Shown piece by piece: positions 1-5,220 of a stretch of DNA of 10,922 nucleotides. The notes under the pieces are model-generated. The model was given only the letters and a program-made list of their open reading frames with translations. It did no database searches and had not been told where the DNA came from. The stretch spans positions 1 through 10,922 of the forward strand of contig CAWUIN010000088.1 of the NCBI GenBank assembly GCA_963922535.1. Reading direction: 5' to 3'. Source of the stretch: Tectiglobus sp963922535. GTDB lineage: Bacteria; Pseudomonadota; Alphaproteobacteria; Rhizobiales; Hyphomicrobiaceae. A program made the position numbers and the translations under genes. Positions within the stretch are counted from its first letter, which is position 1, and each line of letters begins with the position of its first letter.

Positions 1-2
1 GA

Positions 3-89
3 GCTGCACCCGGAAAGGAAAGCATGCGCGTCAAACGCCGCATAGCAGCCTGGGATGAAGACTTTCTAGCAAGCGTCCTCGCACCGTGA
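3..89 (+). CDS. possible C-terminal fragment of an upstream gene (partial)
   Basis: One forward frame is open from the left edge of the window to a TGA at 87-89, giving 28 residues that end in DFLASVLAP. The other two forward frames close at 43-45 and 55-57, so this is the only frame that could carry the end of an upstream gene. The peptide is basic in the middle (MRVKRRIAAW) and I do not recognise a family. It could equally be non-coding DNA, because 28 codons open by chance is common. An inverted repeat overlaps its stop codon, which would suit the end of a transcription unit. Confidence is low. Confidence 0.25.
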   Translation, partial: AAPGKESMRVKRRIAAWDEDFLASVLAP

Positions 90-100
90 AAAAATTTCAC
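86..100. repeat. inverted repeat upstream of bcsS
   Basis: The sequence GTGAAA-AAA-TTTCAC is a perfect dyad with 6-base arms and a 3-base centre. It lies in the 234-base interval before the bcsS start. It could be an operator or a weak hairpin at the end of the preceding gene. There is no T-run after it, so an intrinsic terminator is unlikely. I saw nothing else well defined between 101 and 323. Confidence 0.4.
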
Positions 101-323
101 CTGATTCCCCTGTCACCATGATACATTCACTTCATCTGTGGATATTTTACACGCATCCGGTGAATTCAACGGCAAGACATACGCTTATTTTCAAGGGCAG
201 GTTGAAATGGACAAACCAGTCTCGGATCGTGCTTGACCCTGTGGGTGAGCCACATCAGTATCTGCGCCAAAACAAGGACATGCCAGATGTACAGAAATCT
301 GGCAGAAATTTGGATGGGGGCGT

Positions 324-1184
324 ATGGTGCAGAAAAGGCAATGGAGCTGGCGAAACCGCTTGATGGGCATGGCTTGGTTTGCTGCATGGTTCATCAATGC
401 CGGCCAGTTTGCTGCCGTCGCGACCAATCAGACCGCGACCAATCAGACTATGGGGGCGCCTGAGCCGGCCCAGCTTCCGGCTGCCGGCAAAGCAAACATT
501 CCAAAGTCTGCGCAAAAGGTTCCAATGCAGATGACCTGGGGTGGAGGGCATGTTACCGGCGACGATTGGTCTATTTACACGGGGACATCGGCATCTTTGT
601 CCGGCAGCATCAATGAAAACGGCTGGCGTATGCGTCTTATAGGCGGTTACGGTTCTTACACCTACGAAGGAACGAAACATATCGACGGGCGTTCTGTGCA
701 GACGGCCTTCGACGGGCAGAGCAGTTTTGGCGATGTCCTCGTGGGCTATCGTCTGCAAACAGGCGATCTCATTGTCAAGGCGTTTGCCGGCATCAGCAGC
801 GTCGGGCATAGCGTTCAACCATTCGATCAGGACAATACGGCCATCGGCTATCGCTATGACGGAAGCGCCGCATTCGAAATTTGGTTCAATACATCTGACA
901 GTCTCTGGCTCAGTTCAGAGACGACGTACTCTACGGTTTTCGATACGTATAATGCGACTTTAAGGGCTGGGTATCGTGCCTGGCCACAGCTTTCACTCGG
1001 CCTGGAAACCGGGCTCGCCGGCAATAATGATTATACAGCCGTTCGCGCAGCCGGCGTTGCTGCCGCGGAATTCGGGCTGCTCGAAGCGCAAGATGGTTAT
1101 GTCCGTATTTCTGCCGGGGCTTCCGCAGATCGCGATATGGAGCTGAGCCCTTACGCAGCAGTGAGTTTCGCGTTGAAATATTAG
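324..1184 (+). CDS. bcsS: cellulose biosynthesis protein BcsS-like outer-membrane beta-barrel
   Basis: The 286-residue product begins with a signal peptide: basic KRQWSWRNR, then a hydrophobic core to about residue 33, with an AVA cleavage site before TNQT. From about residue 70 it is rich in short alternating strands (GWRMRLIGGYGSYTYEG, GDVLVGYRL, LIVKAFAGI, AAFEIWF, ATLRAGYRAW) and ends in SFALKY, a terminal aromatic typical of outer-membrane barrels. This pattern, especially the paired GGYG...YEG and GDVLVGY...LKAFAG-type blocks, matches the BcsS family found with alphaproteobacterial cellulose and exopolysaccharide loci. The family is thought to be an outer-membrane accessory, but its molecular role is not established. 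The ATG at 324 follows a G-rich stretch (GGATGGGGG) that may act as a ribosome binding site. No bcsA, bcsB or bcsC is seen here, so the gene stands apart from a synthase operon, at least to its right. An alternative is a generic OmpA/OmpW-like barrel. Confidence 0.8.
   Translation: MVQKRQWSWRNRLMGMAWFAAWFINAGQFAAVATNQTATNQTMGAPEPAQLPAAGKANIPKSAQKVPMQMTWGGGHVTGDDWSIYTGTSASLSGSINENGWRMRLIGGYGSYTYEGTKHIDGRSVQTAFDGQSSFGDVLVGYRLQTGDLIVKAFAGISSVGHSVQPFDQDNTAIGYRYDGSAAFEIWFNTSDSLWLSSETTYSTVFDTYNATLRAGYRAWPQLSLGLETGLAGNNDYTAVRAAGVAAAEFGLLEAQDGYVRISAGASADRDMELSPYAAVSFALKY
421..450 (+). repeat. 15-base tandem duplication inside bcsS
   Basis: Two adjacent 15-base units starting CGACCAATCAGAC differ only in their last two bases. 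They encode the repeated peptide (A)TNQT-(A)TNQT immediately after the predicted signal-peptide cleavage site. The duplication is in frame and lengthens the mature N-terminus by five residues. Confidence 0.8.
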
Positions 1185-1213
1185 GCTGCGTTGTCAATTG
1201 CCGTGCGAGCGCC
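1183..1213. repeat. dispersed 31-base repeat, copy A
   Basis: This stretch begins in the last two bases of the bcsS stop codon and matches 8446-8476 at 27 of 31 positions on the same strand, with a shared core GTCAATTGCCG and a shared GCGAG block. It occupies the short convergent gap between bcsS and gloB. The match stops abruptly at both sides. It is not part of either gene. Confidence 0.6.
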
Positions 1214-1232
1214 AATTTGTGTAACGCAAATT
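1214..1232. terminator. possible bidirectional stem-loop between bcsS and gloB
   Basis: AATTTG at 1214-1219 pairs perfectly with CAAATT at 1227-1232 around a 7-base loop. It sits between two convergent genes and overlaps the gloB stop codon. The stem is short and AT-rich and has no long T-run, so terminator activity is only a guess. Confidence 0.3.
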
Positions 1233-2001
1233 ACGCCCTGTTCTTGCGTTCTCGTATTTCTCCGAATACTTCCGCGTCCCCAGCGTTCTCCATTCCAAGA
1301 GTTCTGCGGATTTCCGGGCTGTTAACGCGGATAAATGGGTTTGTCGCCAGTTCATCCGAGAGTTTGGTCGGCAATGTCGGTTTTCCGTCAGCCCTGAGTG
1401 CCTCAACCTGTTTCATGCGCGCCTGGAGCATTGCGTTGCCAGGCTCGATCGTCAAGGCAAACTTTACGTTGTCGAGCGTATACTCATGGCCGCAATAGAG
1501 TATAGTTTGCGCCGGCAGCCTGGTCAACTTCTCGATTCCCCCCCACATCTCGGCCATGGTACCCTCGTTAACCCGGCCACAGCCCATCGCGAACAGCGTA
1601 TCACCCACGAACGCAACTTCAGCTTTGGGGATCCAGTAGACGACATGGCCAGCTGTATGGCCGGGGGTTTCGAGCACTTTGACCTCGAAGGTGCCGAATT
1701 TAAAGGTATCGCCTTCGCCCACCTGTTCGTCTATCCCTGGAACCTTATCGGCTTCTCCGCGCGGGCCGACAATCGTGCACCCTGTCTCCGATTTAAGCTC
1801 AAGGTTGCCATCCGTGTGGTCCCAGTGATAATGCGTGGTCAGAATATGGGTCAGCGTCCACCCCTTGTCTTTCAGAGCATCGCGCACCTGAGCTGCGACC
1901 GGTGCGTCAATCGATGCGACCTGATTGGTCGTGGGATCTCGAACGAGGACACCATAATTACTTTCAAGACATGGAAACTGGTGGATTTCAAGTTCAGCCA
2001 T
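1231..2001 (-). CDS. gloB: hydroxyacylglutathione hydrolase (glyoxalase II)
   Basis: The product hydrolyses S-D-lactoylglutathione to D-lactate and glutathione, the second step of cytosolic methylglyoxal detoxification. It is a metallo-beta-lactamase-fold protein with all expected metal ligands. Counted from the chosen start, these are THYHWDH (H57, H59, D61, H62), GHTAGH (H115), GDTLF (D134) and CGHEYT (H172). The C-terminal part carries the NPFIRVNSPEIR block that is typical of the glutathione-binding domain. The ATG at 2001 begins MAELEIHQFPCLESNYG, which fits the family's usual N-terminus and length (256 residues). The frame is open to a GTG at 2082, but those 27 extra residues do not look conserved. 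The gene diverges from the methyltransferase gene at 2140 and converges on bcsS. Housekeeping function is very likely. Confidence 0.96.
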   Translation of the reverse strand: MAELEIHQFPCLESNYGVLVRDPTTNQVASIDAPVAAQVRDALKDKGWTLTHILTTHYHWDHTDGNLELKSETGCTIVGPRGEADKVPGIDEQVGEGDTFKFGTFEVKVLETPGHTAGHVVYWIPKAEVAFVGDTLFAMGCGRVNEGTMAEMWGGIEKLTRLPAQTILYCGHEYTLDNVKFALTIEPGNAMLQARMKQVEALRADGKPTLPTKLSDELATNPFIRVNSPEIRRTLGMENAGDAEVFGEIRERKNRA

Positions 2002-2139
2002 AACCACATAATCTCTGAGTTTATGCCCCATTTCGGTGGGCACCCTTATAAGGAGCGTGCAATAAAGCGGCAACAAATACACATTAACATTGGCAGCGAT
2101 AATTACAAGTTACTCAGTGAATGAATTGATGAGGCCCGG
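2002..2139. promoter_or_regulatory. divergent intergenic region between gloB and the methyltransferase gene
   Basis: This 138-base AT-rich interval separates two divergent start codons, so promoters for both strands should lie here. I could not pick convincing -35/-10 pairs. On the plus strand the methyltransferase start is preceded by TGAGG about eight bases upstream, a reasonable ribosome binding site. The gloB side has only a weak AGAG. Confidence 0.4.
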
Positions 2140-2862
2140 ATGTATCTTCACGTGTCCGAACTGCGTGCTTTTTATGCGCGCCCGCTGGGACAGACCGTGC
2201 GTCGTCTGCTTGGGCATCGGGTTCGTGCGCGTTGGCGGAATGTGGCGGGTTTGACGATCATCGGTCTCGGTTTCGCATCGCCTTATCTTGGCGCCTTTCG
2301 CGGCGAAGTGGAACGCCTCGGCGCTATGATGCCAGCATCGCAGGGGGCCCTCGTATGGCCGCGGGAAGGTTCAACGCACTGCGTTTTGGTGGAAGAGACG
2401 CACCTGCCGTTGGCTGACAATTCGGTTGACCGCCTGCTTGGCGTACATTGCCTGGAAGGATCTGAAGCCACACGGGAGCTGCTGCGTGAAATATGGCGCG
2501 TATTGTCACCGCAAGGACGACTTATGCTGATTGTGCCCAATCGGCGTAGTATCTGGGCCAGGCTTGACGTTACGCCGTTTGGGCATGGCCGCCCCTACAG
2601 TCTGGGCCAATTACAACGTTTATTGAGTGAAACGATGTTTGCGCCTACCGATTGTACGTGGGCACTGCATTTTCCACCTTTTGAGCGGCAGATCGTTTTG
2701 AATTCGGCAATTGCTCTTGAACGTTTCGGAGCCCGGGTCTGGCCAGGGTTTGGCGGCGTCATACTTGTCGAGGCACGTAAGGAGCTGGCCGCTCCAACCG
2801 TGATGAAGTTACGGACACCGGTGCACGCCCTTGGCGGGTTGGTCACGGTTCGCCCAGTTTAA
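2140..2862 (+). CDS. class I SAM-dependent methyltransferase (Methyltransf_11-like)
   Basis: The 240-residue protein has the order of a small Rossmann methyltransferase. A degenerate motif I occurs at about residues 37-51 (LTIIGLGFASPYLGAF). LPLADNSVDRLLGVHCLE at about 89-106 corresponds to the PF.D..FD.V block. LREIWRVLSPQGRLMLIVPN at about 114-133 is the classical RVLKPGG-type post-motif. The substrate cannot be read from the sequence. The usual acidic residue after motif I is not obvious, so cofactor binding may be atypical. Genes of this type are commonly found divergent from gloB in Alphaproteobacteria (from memory), but no functional link to glyoxalase II is established. The ATG follows a GAGG ribosome binding site. 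The stop at 2860-2862 is followed by the repeat-rich interval in front of the copper chaperone. Confidence 0.85.
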   Translation: MYLHVSELRAFYARPLGQTVRRLLGHRVRARWRNVAGLTIIGLGFASPYLGAFRGEVERLGAMMPASQGALVWPREGSTHCVLVEETHLPLADNSVDRLLGVHCLEGSEATRELLREIWRVLSPQGRLMLIVPNRRSIWARLDVTPFGHGRPYSLGQLQRLLSETMFAPTDCTWALHFPPFERQIVLNSAIALERFGARVWPGFGGVILVEARKELAAPTVMKLRTPVHALGGLVTVRPV

Positions 2863-2907
2863 ATGGCATATGCGTGGCATTCTCATCGGATGTCTGCACT
2901 GCTTATC

Positions 2908-2929
2908 GCATATCATATGCATATCATAT
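2908..2929. repeat. 11-base direct tandem repeat upstream of the copper chaperone gene
   Basis: GCATATCATAT occurs twice head to tail with no gap. The core ATATCATAT occurs again at 2997-3005 and once more just inside the coding region at 3111-3119, all on the plus strand. The 11-base period is close to one DNA turn, so a protein could contact both copies from one face. The binding protein is unknown. Confidence 0.6.
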
Positions 2930-2938
2930 ATTGTCTTT

Positions 2939-2974
2939 AGTAATGCGTATTAACAGTAATTGCGTCGCATTACT
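2939..2974. promoter_or_regulatory. inverted repeat, possible operator of the copper chaperone gene
   Basis: AGTAATGCG at 2939-2947 is perfectly complementary to CGCATTACT at 2966-2974 with an 18-base spacer. A near copy of the left arm, AGTAATTGCG, sits at 2955-2964, so the right arm can pair with either one. The interval is about 64-100 bases before the start codon, a plausible position for a promoter-proximal operator. I could not match it to a named regulator. Confidence 0.4.
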
Positions 2975-3007
2975 GCCCATCGGCAATTGTACCACTATAT
3001 CATATTA

Positions 3008-3023
3008 TCAGAATAAATTCTGA
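3008..3023. promoter_or_regulatory. start-proximal dyad before the copper chaperone gene
   Basis: TCAGAAT-AA-ATTCTGA is a dyad with perfect 7-base arms around a 2-base centre. It ends just before the putative ribosome binding site (AAAGGA, about ten bases before the ATG at 3038). Its AGAA...TTCT core recalls the Irr iron-control element of Alphaproteobacteria, but the spacing differs by one base, so that assignment is not secure. It could act as an operator or as a small hairpin near the ribosome binding site. Confidence 0.4.
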
Positions 3024-3037
3024 AAGGACCCAAGGCG

Positions 3038-3586
3038 ATGTCCCGTATTCTTGTCTTGTTAAGTACGGTCGTGCTGCTGTTTGCAGCGATGCCACCGGCA
3101 GGTGCCGGAGATATCATATCTGGCGAGATGATTATCGAGAACCCGTGGGCACGGGCGACGCCAAAGAGCGCGAAAGTTGGCGCCGGCTATCTGAAAATGC
3201 TCAATATTGGCGATACTGCCGATCGTCTTGTGTCGGCGAAAAGTGATATCAGCGCGCGTGTTGAAATTCACACGATGAAGATCGAAGGCGGCGTGATGAA
3301 AATGCGTAAACTTGCAGATGGTCTGGCGATCGCACCGAAATCGGAGGTCGTGCTCAAGCCTGGCGGCTACCATCTGATGTTTATCGATCTCAAGGCCCCC
3401 TTGGAAGAGGGAGAGGATTTTAATGTCACCCTGGAATTTGAAAAAAGCGGCGACATAGACGTCCTCTTTAAGACCAGTGGTATCGGTGGGAATTCACCTT
3501 ATCCAAATGAAGATCCGCACGCTGGAAGCGGGCATGGCGTTACTCCGGTTACAGGTTCCTCGCACGGTTCCGGCACAGGCAATTGA
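3038..3586 (+). CDS. periplasmic copper chaperone PCu(A)C
   Basis: The product binds Cu(I) in the periplasm and is thought to help load copper into cytochrome c oxidase. The 182-residue protein has a signal peptide (MSRILVLLSTVVLLFAAMPPAGA, cleavage after AGA near residue 23) and a single PCu(A)C domain (about residues 28-146), starting with the usual ENPWARAT. The Cu(I) ligands are present: H78, M89 (ten residues between), then H112 and M114 as HLM in GGYHLMF. Residues 148-182 form a glycine/serine-rich tail with H161, H166 and H176, which could bind extra metal. The start has an AAAGGA ribosome binding site. The gene stands alone: no Sco or other copper gene flanks it here, and it converges on the thioesterase gene 37 bases away. 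Repeats upstream suggest its own regulation. Confidence 0.93.
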   Translation: MSRILVLLSTVVLLFAAMPPAGAGDIISGEMIIENPWARATPKSAKVGAGYLKMLNIGDTADRLVSAKSDISARVEIHTMKIEGGVMKMRKLADGLAIAPKSEVVLKPGGYHLMFIDLKAPLEEGEDFNVTLEFEKSGDIDVLFKTSGIGGNSPYPNEDPHAGSGHGVTPVTGSSHGSGTGN

Positions 3587-3623
3587 TTATAGCTTCCTTA
3601 ATGTGTGTCATATACGCCACGCA

Positions 3624-4091
3624 TCAAACGAGCAGAAATTCTTCAAGTGAACTGCGTACCGCCGGCGGCGGAAGCCTGGACTTGCGTGTCGCAAGATCGA
3701 AGAACACCAGGTGTGCCTCCGCGGTTGCGGCACAGCAATCTGTGCCATCTTTGAAAATGCCGTTCGCAAAAACAACCGATCGGTTACCGATTCGTTTGAT
3801 TACGGTGCCGATCTCAACGCTGCCTGGATAAGTCAACTCCCGGCGGTAATCTATAGTTATGCGTGCAAGCACTACGTCCAGACTATGATCGCCATACTCC
3901 TCGAAGATTGGCCGCAAAACAGCCGTACGGCCGGCTTCCAGAAAAGTCGAATAAACGGCGTTATTGACATGGCCAAGGGTATCGAGGTCTCCGAAACGGA
4001 TTGTATGGAATACCCAGGTTTTATACAAACTGCGGTTGGTCAGATCCAACGCCTGTTGGCCATCGTCACTCACGCCGATCATCTCCGTCAT
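3624..4091 (-). CDS. acyl-CoA thioesterase, 4-hydroxybenzoyl-CoA thioesterase (4HBT) family
   Basis: The 155-residue protein is a single hot-dog domain. The active-site helix start is clear at FGDLDTLGHVNNAVYSTFLE, with the candidate catalytic D37 in the D-x-x-GHVNN motif. This is followed by the expected VVLARITIDYRRELTYPGSVEIGT strand block (about residues 73-96). Such enzymes hydrolyse acyl-CoA thioesters and usually act as cytosolic dimers or tetramers. The acyl chain specificity cannot be read. The ATG at 4091 is chosen because the next one, at 4082, has its purine-rich stretch directly against the start codon. No strong ribosome binding site is seen for either. The gene lies 166 bases downstream of egtD in the same direction, so read-through is possible but a separate promoter is more likely. 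Confidence 0.9.
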   Translation of the reverse strand: MTEMIGVSDDGQQALDLTNRSLYKTWVFHTIRFGDLDTLGHVNNAVYSTFLEAGRTAVLRPIFEEYGDHSLDVVLARITIDYRRELTYPGSVEIGTVIKRIGNRSVVFANGIFKDGTDCCAATAEAHLVFFDLATRKSRLPPPAVRSSLEEFLLV

Positions 4092-4108
4092 TCATAAATG
4101 CTGTTAGA

Positions 4109-4140
4109 GCGCGTCGCCATTTGATTTAATAGCTGAGCGC
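4109..4140. repeat. degenerate palindromic intergenic element
   Basis: GCGC-6-ATT-6-AAT-6-GCGC is symmetrical about 4124/4125, but the 6-base blocks between GCGC and ATT match at only two of six positions. The left half (TTAGAGCGCGTCGCCATTTG) resembles, from memory, one arm of palindromic intergenic elements seen in some Hyphomicrobiales. It lies between egtD and the thioesterase gene. It may be a worn copy of such an element or chance symmetry. Confidence 0.3.
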
Positions 4141-4157
4141 AAATGAGTTGCCTCGCT

Positions 4158-4176
4158 GAAACGGTCGTACCGTCTC
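4158..4176 (-). terminator. possible stem-loop downstream of egtD
   Basis: Read on the minus strand, GAGACGGT pairs with ACCGTTTC around the triloop ACG, an 8-base stem with one G-U pair. It begins about 80 bases after the egtD stop codon. No T-run follows, so it is not a standard intrinsic terminator. It may instead shield the 3' end of the egtBD message. Confidence 0.35.
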
Positions 4177-4257
4177 ACTGTGTTGGCCGTTTTCCGCAGC
4201 CGAATGAAGCAGGAATTTTGCAGCTTGGTCGATACGGACCTATAGTGGCTGCCTTGG

Positions 4258-5220
4258 TTACTCATAAACCAACGCATGGACAGCAAAAAGCTGTTCATCA
4301 TCAGTCCAAACCATATCGGGCTGCCAGCCTGCTTCTTCGGCCAACTGCCGGAAGCCATCGATCGAATATTTATAGGAGTTCTCAGTATGGATGGTCTCGC
4401 CTTTTGCAAAACTGAAAGTGTGGCCGGCAATTGACACGGCTTGCGATTGTCGGCTGACAAGATGCATTTCAATACGGCTCAAGTGCGGATCGTATTTAGC
4501 GAGATGTTTGAACCCATCAAGATTAAAATTACCATCCAATTCGCGGTTAATACGTCTGAGCAGATTCAGGTTAAACGCTGCTGTCACACCGCGTGCATCG
4601 TCATAGGCGGCAACGAGACGATCTGCGTCCTTGTGAAGGTCAATGCCGATGAGAAGGGGGCTTGGCTGTCCCAGTATACTGCCAAAGGAGCCGAGCAAAT
4701 CTTTTGCCTGAGCAGGGGTCAGATTACCGATTGTTGATCCGGGGAAAAAACCAGCGTGAGGCCGGGCTGCAAATCTGGATGGCAGCGCAACGGCTGTGAA
4801 ATCGCCGATCAGCGGAGCGATATCAAGTTCAGGAAATCGCATGGCAAGGCGCGCTTCGGCAGCGTCCAGTGCGGCCTGAGAAACATCGATTGCAGCATAA
4901 GCGGTTATCATCGCAGATGCAGCCAGAAGAATTTCCGTCTTTGTGCTGGAGCCGGAGCCGAATTCGACGAGGACAGTATCCGGTGCGAATGAAGACATCC
5001 ATTCCACTGCACATTTCGTCAGAATTTCGATTTCCGCACGGGTTTGGTAATATTCATCCAGGATGGTGATTTCTTCAAACAGCGCGCTACCGCGTGCATC
5101 GTACAGATAGGCTGTCGGCAGAACTTTTGTCTCCTGCGAAAGACCGCTGATGACAGCATTCAGGAAATTCTGACGGTTGTCGTTTTCCAAAGATGGTTCA
5201 AGCAGATCCAGTTGGCGCAT
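4258..5220 (-). CDS. egtD: L-histidine N-alpha-methyltransferase (ergothioneine biosynthesis)
   Basis: The enzyme uses three SAM to convert histidine to hercynine (N-alpha-trimethylhistidine), the first committed step of ergothioneine synthesis. The 320-residue length is normal for the family. Signature blocks appear in order: PTAYLYDARGSALFEEIT (about 35-52), YYQTRAE, the SAM-binding VEFGSGSSTKT (85-95), AIDVS (110-114), FFPGSTIGNLTP (158-169) with the substrate-binding Asn166, AAYDD with Tyr206, and IHTENSYKYS (278-287) with Glu280 and Ser282. These correspond to the histidine- and SAM-binding residues described for mycobacterial EgtD. Its ATG shares one base with the egtB stop (TAATG), so translation is probably coupled to egtB. 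No independent promoter is evident. Confidence 0.96.
   Translation of the reverse strand: MRQLDLLEPSLENDNRQNFLNAVISGLSQETKVLPTAYLYDARGSALFEEITILDEYYQTRAEIEILTKCAVEWMSSFAPDTVLVEFGSGSSTKTEILLAASAMITAYAAIDVSQAALDAAEARLAMRFPELDIAPLIGDFTAVALPSRFAARPHAGFFPGSTIGNLTPAQAKDLLGSFGSILGQPSPLLIGIDLHKDADRLVAAYDDARGVTAAFNLNLLRRINRELDGNFNLDGFKHLAKYDPHLSRIEMHLVSRQSQAVSIAGHTFSFAKGETIHTENSYKYSIDGFRQLAEEAGWQPDMVWTDDEQLFAVHALVYE

Noticed and set aside
255..818. 187-codon open frame on the minus strand opposite bcsS
   Set aside because: The plus-strand frame has a signal peptide and a beta-barrel pattern; the minus-strand product looks like random basic sequence.
2002..2082. N-terminal extension of GloB by 27 residues from a GTG at 2082
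   Set aside because: Glyoxalase II normally starts where MAELEIHQFPCL begins; the extra residues lie in the divergent promoter region.
1486..2124. 212-codon open frame on the plus strand opposite gloB
   Set aside because: It is a shadow of gloB, whose metal-binding motifs are unambiguous; the shadow translation has no family features.
2908..3005. CRISPR-like array from the ATATCATAT copies
   Set aside because: The units are too short, the spacing is irregular and there are no cas genes.
4423..4440. Third copy of the GTCAATTGCCG repeat core, inside egtD
   Set aside because: The match is limited to about 12 bases and encodes a normal egtD segment (VSIAGH), so it is probably coincidence.
4104..4472. 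122-codon minus-strand frame overlapping the 3' end of egtD
   Set aside because: It is out of frame with egtD over most of its length, and its non-overlapping part is the repeat-like intergenic DNA.
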